A stretch of DNA of 64,000 bases from Thalassobium sp. R2A62 (GCF_000161835.1 NZ_GG697169.2:295852-359851); one strand, 5' to 3'. Shown: positions 7,965 to 16,644, numbered from the stretch's first letter. A program made the numbers and translations. Notes: generated by a model from the sequence alone, not told the origin.

Positions 7965-8857
7965 GGCACCTCGTTTCCAAGAGCGGCGGTATAGAGTTCA
8001 AACCATGTCTCGCGGTCCATCTCGACGCGGTTCGCCTCGGATAGGCTTTGAATGCGGCTGATGTTGTTTGTGCCCATGACTGGCATGATGTTGGCGGGGT
8101 GCGCCATGATCCATGCAACGGCAACGCTGGCGAAATCGACCTGCTGTTCTTGGGCGATGCGCGCCATGGTTTCGCGCAGCAGATCGTCTGCAGGACGGCC
8201 CATCAGGCTGCCACCGCCGAGCGGGGACCATGCCATTGGTGCGATCCCACGTTCCTGAAGATAGGCAACGTCGCCATTGGTAAACGCCTCGTGGGCGCCC
8301 AGCGAAACCTCGATCTGGTTGGTCACCAACGGGGTTTTCATAGCAGATGATAGCAATGTCCAATCGTGCAGCTTAAAGTTCGAGACACCAACGGTTTTGA
8401 CCTTGCCCGAGGCGACAACCTCGTCGAGCGCTGCGCCAGTCTCAAGGTGGTCCATGAATGGATCAGGACGGTGCACAAGCAGGACGTCAATTTGATCAAT
8501 ATTCATCAATTTCAAAGACGTATCGACAGACGAAAGGATGTGAGCCCGCGACGTGTCGTAGTATTTGACGCGTTTGTCTGCATAGCGTCCAGCAGGGGCT
8601 ACGATGTCACATTTGGTGATGATTTCCATCTGGTCGCGCAGCGCGGGCGATTTTTTGAGCGTATGCCCTAGGATTTCTTCGGCTTCATAGCCGCCATAGA
8701 TGTCAGCTTGATCAAAAGATGTGATGCCCTGTGCGAGGCAAGCTTCGATTTTGGCCTGAACTTGGCCTGTGCTTGTGTCTTCGTCATCGCCCAAGCGCCA
8801 CATGCCATAGATGATGCGGCTCAGATCGAGGTCATTGTTTAGTGATACACGGTTCAT
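7961..8857 (-). CDS. Aldo/keto reductase (YdhF/SmoB-like)
   Basis: A 298-residue NAD(P)H-dependent reductase with the aldo/keto reductase barrel. The catalytic tetrad is visible: Asp49 and Tyr54 in FDQADIYGGY, Lys82 in IITKC, and His129 in VLLVHRPDP. The C-terminal PVMGTNNISRIQ segment is the usual cofactor-binding region. It resembles the YdhF subgroup. The gene abuts the monooxygenase gene (TAG directly followed by ATG) and overlaps the flavin reductase start, so all three should be made together. In the sulfo-SMO pathway the equivalent enzyme, SmoB, reduces 6-oxo-glucose to glucose after desulfonation. That substrate is inferred from context. Confidence 0.9.
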   Translation of the reverse strand: MNRVSLNNDLDLSRIIYGMWRLGDDEDTSTGQVQAKIEACLAQGITSFDQADIYGGYEAEEILGHTLKKSPALRDQMEIITKCDIVAPAGRYADKRVKYYDTSRAHILSSVDTSLKLMNIDQIDVLLVHRPDPFMDHLETGAALDEVVASGKVKTVGVSNFKLHDWTLLSSAMKTPLVTNQIEVSLGAHEAFTNGDVAYLQERGIAPMAWSPLGGGSLMGRPADDLLRETMARIAQEQQVDFASVAVAWIMAHPANIMPVMGTNNISRIQSLSEANRVEMDRETWFELYTAALGNEVP

Positions 8858-10015
8858 CTAGGTGCGGTCTCCTGTCCCCAATGGGGTCGCGGGTGTTGTA
8901 GCAGGAACGCGGCCATACTCATGCGGCAGCGAACAGGTTTTCAATTGAGGTAGGACGCGCTGACCAAGGGAAATACATTCATCGATATGCGGGTACCCCG
9001 AAAAGATGAAAGCACGAATGCCCATCTTTTGGTATGCCTCAATTTTGCTAAGAACCTGATCTGTCGACCCAACAAGAGCTGCGCCACATCCCGACCGTGC
9101 GCGACCAACACCTGTCCACAGATTTGGTTCAACATAGCCGAATTTATCCGCCAGTTCGCGCGCCTTGGCCTGATGTGCCACGCCTAGTGAGATGCTGTCA
9201 TGGGCGCGGTCGCGGATCAGTTGGCCATATTCATCGTCCAGCTTGCTCACCAAATAATCTGCGTATTCACGGGCTTCAGCCTCGGTATCGCGCACGATCA
9301 TGTGGACACGCAGCCCGTAGTCCAGAGTGCGCCCATATTCAGCGGCACGCGCATGAACGTCGCGCATACGTTGGGCGATGTTTTCCTCGGGTTCTGGCCA
9401 CATCAGGTAGACGTCGCAATGTTGGGCACACAAATCGAGAGCTGCGGGCGAATAGCCACCAAAATAAAGCAGGGGGCCACCATTTTGTTGGTATGGCTTG
9501 GCCGGCCCTGTTGGTACATTCTTGAACTGGTAGACGTCGCCTTGGTAGTTGATCTCGTCTTGGGTCCAAGCCTGTTTGAGGATTTCGACGACCTCTTTCG
9601 AGCGTTTGTAGCGAAAGCTGCTTTCGGCGACTTCACCAGGAAAATCGGACGAGATGACATTCAGCGTCAGGCGCCCCTTGAGCATATGATCCAGCGTCGC
9701 GACGGTGCGCGCCAGCATGATGGGCTGCATTTCACCGCAACGGATCGCAGCCAACATGTTGATTTTATCTGTGATCGGTGCGCCACCAGCGACGAAACTG
9801 AGGGTATCTTGGCCGACCTGATAGGAAGACGGGCACAGGATATTCCGGAAACCCTGATCTTCGGCGGTCTTCAGGATGTCGCTGCAATGGTCCCAACTGC
9901 TGCGCAGGGCGCCATTTGGAACGCCTAGGAATTCATAGTCATCCGAACATAGCGCCGAGAACCACGAGACTTCGGTGGCATCGAGGTCAGCAGATGTAAC
10001 TGGAACGACTGTCAT
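8858..10015 (-). CDS. FMNH2-dependent alkanesulfonate-type monooxygenase (SsuD/SmoC-like)
   Basis: A 385-residue luciferase-like monooxygenase of the SsuD clade. It uses FMNH2 and O2 to cleave a C-S bond, releasing sulfite and an aldehyde. SsuD-type features are GLRVHMIVRD (His238, where SsuD has its active-site His), the NLWTGVG segment at 298-304 with the Arg-containing mobile loop RARSGCGAALVG, and FSGYPHIDE near 338-346. Directly downstream are an aldo/keto reductase and a flavin reductase, the exact trio (SmoC, SmoB, SmoA) of the oxidative sulfoquinovose pathway. A different alkanesulfonate substrate remains possible. It is the first gene of the minus-strand operon and diverges from the GntR regulator. 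Confidence 0.88.
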   Translation of the reverse strand: MTVVPVTSADLDATEVSWFSALCSDDYEFLGVPNGALRSSWDHCSDILKTAEDQGFRNILCPSSYQVGQDTLSFVAGGAPITDKINMLAAIRCGEMQPIMLARTVATLDHMLKGRLTLNVISSDFPGEVAESSFRYKRSKEVVEILKQAWTQDEINYQGDVYQFKNVPTGPAKPYQQNGGPLLYFGGYSPAALDLCAQHCDVYLMWPEPEENIAQRMRDVHARAAEYGRTLDYGLRVHMIVRDTEAEAREYADYLVSKLDDEYGQLIRDRAHDSISLGVAHQAKARELADKFGYVEPNLWTGVGRARSGCGAALVGSTDQVLSKIEAYQKMGIRAFIFSGYPHIDECISLGQRVLPQLKTCSLPHEYGRVPATTPATPLGTGDRT

Positions 10016-10072
10016 CGATTCCCCCTCCCAAAGTCTTGACTTAGGACTTGCGTAGCATCCAGTTTTAGGTAA

Positions 10073-10089
10073 ATCAATGGTGTATCAAT
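10073..10089. promoter_or_regulatory. Direct repeat in divergent promoter, candidate operator
   Basis: ATCAAT occurs twice (10073-10078 and 10084-10089), 11 bases apart, about one helical turn. It lies in the 102-bp gap between the divergent monooxygenase operon and the GntR gene. This is the natural place for the regulator to act on both sides. Binding is inferred only from position and spacing. Confidence 0.3.
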
Positions 10090-10117
10090 TTTTCATTCGG
10101 CGCGGGGAGGGCGACGT

Positions 10118-10813
10118 ATGACCGATCGTTTGAGCCTGCCGAAATACGTGCAGATTGCCGAGATGCTGATCCGTGAAATCGCAGCAGGGCACCTTGCTGA
10201 TGGCGCGCGCCTCGCGCCAGAACGCGAGATGGCCGCAACATTGGGGACATCAGTGACCACGTTGCGCAAGGCGTTGGATGATTTGGCGCAAAAGGGTCTA
10301 TTGGTCCGGCGGCAAGGGTCGGGGAACTACATTTCTACAAAGAAAACAGTGCCGAGCGTCTATGCCTTCCTCAGGTTGGAAAAACTGTCGGGCGGCGGTT
10401 TGCCCACCGCACAGGTTCTAAGTGTCGATCATTTGCCCAAGCCGCACGGGGTGGCATTTGGTCCCGCACAAAACGGGCATCGGATCAGGCGATTGCGCAG
10501 TTTGGACGGTGATGTGGTGGCGCTAGAGGAAATATGGCTCGACGCGAGCTATGCTGACGTGCTGCGGCCAGAGGATTTGTCAGAGTCGTTGTACCTCTAT
10601 TACAAGAAACACCTCGGGCTCATCATCTCGCGGATCGAGGACCAGATCGGTGCCGAGCCTGTGCCGGATTGGACCCAAGGCGCCTTTGATCCACTTGAAG
10701 GTGCCATCACACCCTATATCGAGCGGATCAGTTGGTCCCAAGACAATGAACCAGCCGAATATTCGCGCACTTGGTTCGATAATAACAAGGCTCGCTACAT
10801 TAGCAGGCTGTGA
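10118..10813 (+). CDS. GntR-family (HutC/UTRA) transcriptional regulator
   Basis: A 231-residue regulator. Residues 5-70 form a GntR winged helix (PKYVQIAEMLIREIAAG, then LAPEREMAATLGTSVTTLRKAL, the recognition helix). Residues about 85-228 form a UTRA effector domain with the typical VVALEEIWLDASYAD strand. UTRA domains bind sugars, sugar phosphates or similar small molecules and usually relieve repression. GGGGAGGGCG precedes the ATG. It is divergent from the monooxygenase-TRAP operon and is followed by the Gfo/Idh/MocA gene 12 bases on, so it is the likely local switch. The effector is not known; a sulfosugar is the inferred candidate. Confidence 0.9.
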   Translation: MTDRLSLPKYVQIAEMLIREIAAGHLADGARLAPEREMAATLGTSVTTLRKALDDLAQKGLLVRRQGSGNYISTKKTVPSVYAFLRLEKLSGGGLPTAQVLSVDHLPKPHGVAFGPAQNGHRIRRLRSLDGDVVALEEIWLDASYADVLRPEDLSESLYLYYKKHLGLIISRIEDQIGAEPVPDWTQGAFDPLEGAITPYIERISWSQDNEPAEYSRTWFDNNKARYISRL

Positions 10814-10824
10814 TAAGGACGAAA

Positions 10825-11916
10825 ATGTTGAAAAAGTTCAAGTACGGTTTGATCGGCTGCGGCATGATGGGCAACGAACATATCCACAATATCGCGCTCT
10901 TGGATGCCGCCGAGGTTGGGTATGTCTTTGATCCCGATGTTGAACTGGCAGAGCACGCAGCCAAGGTCGCAGGGGGTGCTGTCGTAACGTCCTCGATCGC
11001 TGATATGCTATCGCAAGATGATCTGGATGCTCTGGTCATTGTCAGCCCGAACTTTTTGCATGTCCGTCAGCTTCAAGAGATTGCATCGCTGCGGACCCTG
11101 CCGATCTTGGTTGAAAAGCCGCTGTATACGGATCCCGCCGATGCAACAGCGATTGCAGCGTTTGCTACTGACTATGATGGGCCCGTTTGGGTGGCGATGG
11201 AATATCGCTATATGCCGCCGGTGGCCGCATTGATCGAACAGGCAGAAGAGGCAACTGGTGGCATTAAGATGCTGACCATACGCGAGCACCGCTTTCCGTT
11301 CTTGCCAAAAATTGGCGATTGGAACCGTTTTAATGCTCAGACCGGCGGTACATTGGTCGAGAAATGCTGCCATTTCTTTGATCTTATGCGGTTGATCCTC
11401 AAATCTGAGCCTGTGCGCGTCATGGCCAGTGCCGGTCAATCGGTGAACCACCTCGATGAGACCTACGGTGGCGCCGTTCCTGATATTTGGGACAACGGCT
11501 ATGTCATCGTCGATTTTGAGAATGGCGCACGCGCTATGCTCGAACTTTGTATGTTTGCGGAAGGGGCTGACTACCAAGAACAGATTTCGGCGGTGGGGCC
11601 CAAGGGCAAGATCGAAACCTTTGTTCCCGGACCCGGACGGTTCTGGCCCGAGGATTTGGGTGAGGCCCCAGTCCCGCATATTATCAATAGCCCTCGCAAC
11701 CCCAAGCGGCCGCAACGCATTGAAATCCCTGTAGATCCTACGCTACTGGCGGCCGGAGATCACAACGGATCGACCTTCTATCAGCATCAGCGGTTTCTCG
11801 CAGTTGTCCAAGGAGTAGGCGAGGTGGACGTCACTGTTGATGATGGCGCTCGTGCGGTTGCAATGGGGCTAGCTGCACAGCAGTCGGCACGCGAAGGCCG
11901 CTCAATCACGCTATAG
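10825..11916 (+). CDS. Gfo/Idh/MocA-family NAD-dependent protein, candidate GH188-type sulfoquinovosidase
   Basis: A 363-residue protein with an N-terminal Rossmann fold (YGLIGCGMMGNEHI) and the family EKP motif (Glu97-Lys98-Pro99), then a C-terminal substrate domain containing EHRFPFL (154-160), GDWNRFN and GGTLVEKCCHFFD (residues 174-186). Many members are sugar dehydrogenases, but one branch (GH188) hydrolyses sulfoquinovosides by transient NAD+-dependent oxidation. In this context that role fits well: it would free sulfoquinovose from its glyceryl glycoside for the monooxygenase. The ATG at 10825 follows TAAGGA and is preferred over a GTG at 10810. Fold certain; specific activity inferred. 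Confidence 0.8.
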   Translation: MLKKFKYGLIGCGMMGNEHIHNIALLDAAEVGYVFDPDVELAEHAAKVAGGAVVTSSIADMLSQDDLDALVIVSPNFLHVRQLQEIASLRTLPILVEKPLYTDPADATAIAAFATDYDGPVWVAMEYRYMPPVAALIEQAEEATGGIKMLTIREHRFPFLPKIGDWNRFNAQTGGTLVEKCCHFFDLMRLILKSEPVRVMASAGQSVNHLDETYGGAVPDIWDNGYVIVDFENGARAMLELCMFAEGADYQEQISAVGPKGKIETFVPGPGRFWPEDLGEAPVPHIINSPRNPKRPQRIEIPVDPTLLAAGDHNGSTFYQHQRFLAVVQGVGEVDVTVDDGARAVAMGLAAQQSAREGRSITL

Positions 11917-11964
11917 CCGTTTCAGGGATGTGACATGGCCCAGAAATTGGTCTAAACGCCCCGC

Positions 11965-12957
11965 ATGACGCACGATACCGATCTCGATTCATCTGCTCGC
12001 CTGTCCGTTGCACCCATGATGGACTGGACTGATCGGCATTGTCGTTACTTCCACCGGCAATTTTCGAGCCAAGCGCTGCTCTATACAGAAATGGTTACGG
12101 CGCCGGCTATTGTTCGGGGGGATGCGCGGCATTTGCTGGCGTTTGACCCAGCCGAACAACCTGTCGCGCTGCAATTGGGCGGTGCGGACCCGCAGCAATT
12201 GGCGCAAGCGGCGCGGATTGGCGCCGACGAGGGGTATCCAGAGGTCAACTTGAATTGCGGGTGCCCATCGGATCGGGTGCAATCAGGGGCGTTTGGTGCG
12301 ATCCACATGACCACACCGGATCTGGTAGCCGAGATTTGTTCCGCGATGATTGCGGCCTCGCATGCTGAAATCACCGTGAAATGCCGTATTGGCGTTGATG
12401 ATCAGGACCCACACGAGGTTCTTCCGACGTTTCTTACGAAAATCCGTGCGGCAGGTGTGCGGCGCGTCACAATTCATGCGCGCAAGGCGTGGTTGCAGGG
12501 TCTGTCGCCCAAAGAAAACCGCGATATTCCGCCGCTTGATTACCCGCTGGTGCACCAAATGAAGGCGGAATTTCCAGATTTGCACATCAGCATCAATGGC
12601 GGGATCGCCTCGCTTGATGAGGCTAAAATCCATTTAAACCAAGGGCTTGATGGTGTGATGATTGGGCGCGCAGCCTATCATACACCAGCCGCGATCCTGA
12701 CGGATGCGGATCAAATGATTTGGGGTCAAGGCACGACACGCAGTTCGTTTGAAGTTGTCGACAGAATGAAGCCCTATATCGCGGATCACATCGCTGGTGG
12801 AGGGCGGATGCATCATGTCACGCGTCACATGCTGGGACTATTCTCTGGCCAACCGGGTGCGCGGGGGTGGCGGCAAGTGCTGAGCACACAAGGGCAGGGC
12901 GATGCGCCAATTGAGGTTTTGGACCTCGCATTGGCCCGTATCCAAACCGCGGCCTGA
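11965..12957 (+). CDS. dusA: tRNA-dihydrouridine(20/20a) synthase DusA
   Basis: A 330-residue FMN enzyme that reduces uridine at position 20 of tRNA. The opening LSVAPMMDWTDRHCR, the NLNCGCPSDRVQSGAFGA active-site loop, with the general-acid Cys in CGCPS, and ISINGGI followed by GVMIGRAAYH are DusA signatures rather than DusB or DusC. Length is normal. The start used is the ATG at 11965; the Shine-Dalgarno signal there is weak. It follows the Gfo/Idh/MocA gene by 48 bases in the same direction but is a housekeeping gene, so co-regulation with that locus is not implied. Confidence 0.93.
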   Translation: MTHDTDLDSSARLSVAPMMDWTDRHCRYFHRQFSSQALLYTEMVTAPAIVRGDARHLLAFDPAEQPVALQLGGADPQQLAQAARIGADEGYPEVNLNCGCPSDRVQSGAFGAIHMTTPDLVAEICSAMIAASHAEITVKCRIGVDDQDPHEVLPTFLTKIRAAGVRRVTIHARKAWLQGLSPKENRDIPPLDYPLVHQMKAEFPDLHISINGGIASLDEAKIHLNQGLDGVMIGRAAYHTPAAILTDADQMIWGQGTTRSSFEVVDRMKPYIADHIAGGGRMHHVTRHMLGLFSGQPGARGWRQVLSTQGQGDAPIEVLDLALARIQTAA

Positions 12958-13012
12958 CTTGCTAATCGTCCAACGCTTGGTCAAACACAGTCCCAACACA
13001 AGGAGAATGTAG

Positions 13013-13837
13013 ATGCCTGAGATGTCGCTATTGTTGCCCCTAGTCGGCTTTTTGCTGGTGATCGGTGCTATCGCAGGCGTTCTCGCCGGATTGTTGGGGG
13101 TCGGTGGTGGTATCGTTCTTGTCCCGGCGTTCTTTTATGCGTTCTCGGTGCTTGGCTACGAAGGCCCGTTCTTGATGCAGATGTGTCTGGCGACGTCGCT
13201 TGCTACGATCATCGTCACATCGATCAGGTCAGTTATGAGCCACAACAAAAAAGGTGCTGTCGACTGGGGCATCTTGCGGACATGGGCCCCAGGCATCGTT
13301 GTGGGCGCGGCTATCGGTGTGACCATCGCATCGTCCCTAGAGAGCGGCGTCTTGCAGCTGATCTTTGGCATCCTTGCGCTGGTCATCGGCTGCTACATGT
13401 TGGCGGGCCGCGACACGTGGCGTTTGGGCGAGGCGATGCCAAAAGGGCCGGTGGTTTGGGCCATGTCAGGGTCAGCAGGATTGTTGTCGGTGTTGATGGG
13501 CATCGGTGGCGGATCGTTCGGCGTGCCGATGATGACGCTCTTTGGTGTACCTATCCACCGTGCAGTAGCGACGGCCGCGGGGTTTGGCGTAACGATCGCG
13601 GTTCCGTCTGTCATCGGCTTTATGTTTTTGGATATCCCAAGCGATCAAACGCCGCCGTTTTCTATTGGAGCGGTGAATGTATTTGCATTTGTTCTGATCG
13701 TATCAACGACAATTATAACAGCACCTTACGGGGCTAAGCTTGCGCATCGCATGAACCCCAAACCACTCAAGCGGGCCTTTGGTGTGTTCTTGGTTCTCGT
13801 GGCGCTGAATATGCTACGCGAAGTGCTGTTTGGATGA
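13013..13837 (+). CDS. TauE/SafE-family anion permease (sulfite exporter type)
   Basis: A 274-residue membrane protein with about eight hydrophobic helices and the twin glycine-rich signatures of TauE/SafE proteins: GLLGVGGGIVLVPAFF near residue 28 and a second MGIGGGSFGVPMM near residue 160. Members export sulfite, sulfoacetate or related anions. A strong AAGGAG lies at 13001-13006. Sulfite is the expected waste of the monooxygenase locus one gene upstream, so this could be its exporter, but dusA separates them and the link is inference. The 2-oxoglutarate-oxygenase-like gene overlaps its stop codon. Confidence 0.88.
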   Translation: MPEMSLLLPLVGFLLVIGAIAGVLAGLLGVGGGIVLVPAFFYAFSVLGYEGPFLMQMCLATSLATIIVTSIRSVMSHNKKGAVDWGILRTWAPGIVVGAAIGVTIASSLESGVLQLIFGILALVIGCYMLAGRDTWRLGEAMPKGPVVWAMSGSAGLLSVLMGIGGGSFGVPMMTLFGVPIHRAVATAAGFGVTIAVPSVIGFMFLDIPSDQTPPFSIGAVNVFAFVLIVSTTIITAPYGAKLAHRMNPKPLKRAFGVFLVLVALNMLREVLFG

Positions 13838-14604
13838 ATGCAATGGGCGATTTTGAGCGCAACGGATGGTGCATTGTCCCGCACAGTGCTGCTGTTCTCG
13901 ACTGGGCACACGCAGCATATTCGCACGCTTTGATTGCTACTCAGGACCCCGATAAACGACGTGAATGGTTGCGTCATAATGGGACTTGGTTTGTAGGGGT
14001 TGATGCACTTGAGAATGCGGGCGACGGGTCCATTTCTGGGGTTCCGCTGCCTACTGAAGGCATTGCAGATCAGGTCTCGATACCGGCGTCTTGGCACCGT
14101 GCCCAAGTTTCGGTTGTTTATGAGGGCTACCCAAGACAAGCTGCGCAAGACACGGATGTGGCGCACCGGTTTCGCGTGAATAGATGTTCGGCGCATGTTG
14201 ACGGCTTGCTGGGTGAGGGTGACCCGCTCGAGCGACATTTACGAGAGCCGCATGACTTCATTCTGGGATTACCTTTAAACGATGTCAGCGCCTGTCCTCT
14301 TGTGGTGTGGGACGGCAGTCACCGGATCATGCGTGTCGCCTTTGCCGAGACCTTCGACGGCGTGCCGCCTGAGACATGGGGGGATTTGGATGTTTCCGCG
14401 CCGTACAAAGCGGCCCGAAAGCAGTGTTTTGACACTCTGACGCCCCGCCAGGTTGTCGTGCGCCCTGGCGAAATGACCCTAGTTGATAGACATCTGTTGC
14501 ATGGGGTTGCCCCGATGCAAGATGGAGAGACCATCCCACCCGAAGGGCGCATGATCGCGTATTTTCGACCAGAAGTGGCCGATATCAGTGATTGGCTAGG
14601 TTGA
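13834..14604 (+). CDS. Fe(II)/2-oxoglutarate oxygenase-like (PhyH fold) protein
   Basis: A 256-residue protein of no firmly known function. It has the metal triad expected of the double-stranded beta-helix oxygenases: HVD at 121-123, a distal His223 in RHLLHGV, and an Arg239 near EGRMIAYFR that could hold 2-oxoglutarate. WDGSHRIM lies between them. This resembles phytanoyl-CoA dioxygenase-like proteins. The start codon overlaps the TauE/SafE stop (ATGA), so the two are translationally coupled. The 3' end overlaps the convergent DUF1289 gene by nine bases. The substrate is unknown. Confidence 0.6.
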   Translation: MNAMGDFERNGWCIVPHSAAVLDWAHAAYSHALIATQDPDKRREWLRHNGTWFVGVDALENAGDGSISGVPLPTEGIADQVSIPASWHRAQVSVVYEGYPRQAAQDTDVAHRFRVNRCSAHVDGLLGEGDPLERHLREPHDFILGLPLNDVSACPLVVWDGSHRIMRVAFAETFDGVPPETWGDLDVSAPYKAARKQCFDTLTPRQVVVRPGEMTLVDRHLLHGVAPMQDGETIPPEGRMIAYFRPEVADISDWLG

Positions 14605-14829
14605 TTTCAACCGCGCGGCACGTCCGCCGCGACGTTTGGTGAGATCGCCAGCGCGGCTTGGCAGTTCTTCCATGATGGCGCGCCGGACCTCTGGGGTCAT
14701 ACGGCTCCACGCACCGATTTCGTCAATGGTACGCATACAGCCGGTGCATGTTCGTGTTTTTGGGTGGATCACGCAAATCTTGATACAGGGGCTTTCTATC
14801 TCGTCCCGTTTCCAAACGTTGTCGCTCAT
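14596..14829 (-). CDS. DUF1289 small cysteine-rich protein
   Basis: A 77-residue protein with the DUF1289 pattern: ESPCIKIC, then a TCTGCMRTIDEIGAW segment. The four cysteines probably bind a metal, likely zinc. The start ATG overlaps the ruvX stop (ATGA), so it is the last gene of ccmI-ruvX-DUF1289. Function of the family is not established. Confidence 0.88.
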   Translation of the reverse strand: MSDNVWKRDEIESPCIKICVIHPKTRTCTGCMRTIDEIGAWSRMTPEVRRAIMEELPSRAGDLTKRRGGRAARLKST

Positions 14830-15302
14830 GTTGATGCCCTCAGATGTGCGAACCGATCTAGTACGCCCTGCAAAATATAACCTGCTGCGACGTGATCGAT
14901 CACCTCGGCGCGACGTTTTCGGGTCGTATCCGCCTCGAGCAAGGCACGTTCGGCAGCGACGGTTGAGAGACGCTCGTCCCAAAACGAGATGGGAAGGTCG
15001 GTGAGCTTTTCCAGATTGCGCGCAAACGCACGGGTTGATTGGCATCTTGGCCCTTCGCTGCCGTCCATATTGTAGGGCAGGCCTAACACTAGACCGCCAA
15101 GCTCGCGGTCCTTGGCAATCTCAAGAAGTCGTGCCGCATCGAGGCTGAACTTCTTTCGCCTGATCGTCTCAAGAGGTGTCGCCACGCTGAGAAATCGGTC
15201 ACTGACTGCAACACCGATGGTCACAGTGCCAAGGTCAAGGCCAGCGAGCGCAGACATCTGAGGAACTGCCGCTGCGAATTCGGTGATATCGTTGAAAATC
15301 AT
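14826..15302 (-). CDS. ruvX: RuvX/YqgF Holliday junction resolvase-like RNase
   Basis: A 158-residue YqgF-family protein with an RNase H-like fold. It shows the GLDLGTVTIGVAVSD opening with the catalytic Asp, the GLPYNMDGSEGP loop, and a C-terminal FWDERLSTVAAE segment followed by HVAAGYILQ. It acts in pre-16S rRNA 5'-end processing and is classed as a putative Holliday junction resolvase. Its start overlaps the ccmI stop by four bases. Confidence 0.93.
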   Translation of the reverse strand: MIFNDITEFAAAVPQMSALAGLDLGTVTIGVAVSDRFLSVATPLETIRRKKFSLDAARLLEIAKDRELGGLVLGLPYNMDGSEGPRCQSTRAFARNLEKLTDLPISFWDERLSTVAAERALLEADTTRKRRAEVIDHVAAGYILQGVLDRFAHLRAST

Positions 15303-16462
15303 TGTAGAACACCTGCTTGGGATGCGGCTTCACGTAGGATCGAGATCGCTTCGGGTGAGGCGGCAAAGGTCGTTTGGGCCTCTGCCCAGACCTCGGCTGC
15401 GGCATCGAGTTGGTTCAATACACCGTATGACCGTATCAGTCGTGCCCATTCGCGCGCGCTACCGCCTTGGGTGGCAAGACGACTGGCAAGCCCACTGACC
15501 ATATTCTGGATGTCGTCGCTGTCGATATTCCCCGAAGGGGCTGCGTTGGTTTCGGGCAGGGTATAATCGCTGCCTGCTCGAAATGCGGCTTCTTCGATGT
15601 TCTGCCGTGCAAGCGTCGTGTGGGGGCTGGGCACATCGGCCTCGACCACGCTGCGCCAAAAGCGGAAAGCCAGATCTGGCCGGTCAGTTTGCGCATAGAG
15701 AAGGCCTAGGTAATAGCGCGCGGCCAGAGACCCCGGTGCGTCAACTAGGATTTGGCGCAGCCGGTCTTCTACTTCGGGTGAGACCAACCCGCCTGCCGCA
15801 GCAACGGCGCGGTCGATCCAAATAATTTGGTCATCAACGGTGGCGTCGCCGGCCTTGATTGCGATGACTTGATCGGCGGCATCTGCTGCGTTGGCGAAAT
15901 TACCGAGGCGGGCCTCGTGTTGGGCCAGCAGTTGCCAGCCTGCGATGTCATCTGGTCGATCCAACATAACCAGACGCAGTTTCGCGACCAAATCGAGATA
16001 GGCAGGATCAGCATCTACGGCATTGGGGGCAGGGGCCGCGGCGACCATGGCGGCCTGAGACGGGCGGTTGGTGCGGCGGGCGTCGCCTTCGGCAATCCGA
16101 TCGGCAAGTGGTAGATCGCCATAGCCGGGCGCACCGATCGTTGAATAGATCGCCCCTGCGCCGCCGAGCAATCCGGCCACAACGATAAACGGCATGACAT
16201 AGCGGGTGCGTGCGCTGGGGACCGAGCGTTGCGCTGACGCGGCATCTGATGCCAGTAAACGGCGCTGGACTTCGAGCCGCGCACGGTCGGCTTCGTCTTC
16301 ATCCAGAACGCCACGAGCGACATCACGGTCAATTTCTGCCAGCTGATCACAGTAGAATGCGACATTCGCGCCGTCATCCTGTGGCGACTGACCACGCCCC
16401 ATTGCACGGGCGATGGGCACCGCAACAAAGAGCGTCAAAGCAAAGACTGTGAGCCAAAACAT
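15299..16462 (-). CDS. ccmI: Cytochrome c biogenesis protein CcmI
   Basis: A 387-residue inner-membrane protein. Two N-terminal transmembrane helices (about 1-18 and 95-115) flank a cytoplasmic domain with the VAFYCDQLAEIDRDVARG motif typical of CcmI, and the long periplasmic C-terminal part carries TPR helices. CcmI holds apocytochrome c and delivers it to the heme ligation complex. Two adjacent ATG codons at 16465 and 16462 are possible; 16462 sits better behind GGGAG. The frame is open further upstream, but that part is not protein-like. The other ccm genes found here (ccmABCDG) are 35 kb away. Confidence 0.9.
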   Translation of the reverse strand: MFWLTVFALTLFVAVPIARAMGRGQSPQDDGANVAFYCDQLAEIDRDVARGVLDEDEADRARLEVQRRLLASDAASAQRSVPSARTRYVMPFIVVAGLLGGAGAIYSTIGAPGYGDLPLADRIAEGDARRTNRPSQAAMVAAAPAPNAVDADPAYLDLVAKLRLVMLDRPDDIAGWQLLAQHEARLGNFANAADAADQVIAIKAGDATVDDQIIWIDRAVAAAGGLVSPEVEDRLRQILVDAPGSLAARYYLGLLYAQTDRPDLAFRFWRSVVEADVPSPHTTLARQNIEEAAFRAGSDYTLPETNAAPSGNIDSDDIQNMVSGLASRLATQGGSAREWARLIRSYGVLNQLDAAAEVWAEAQTTFAASPEAISILREAASQAGVLQ

Positions 16463-16644
16463 CATACTCCCATGTACGCAGGGACGCGGGCTTACAAAAC
16501 CCCCCGACACATTAAAAAGTCGTGAATGGAACCCGATGTCGCAATCCCACACGTAAATGCCGCACGCGTGGGGGTTCAAACAAACCATTCCGCCAGATAT
16601 TCCTGCAACGACTGACCCGTTTTGCGCCACAGGGATTCGATACC

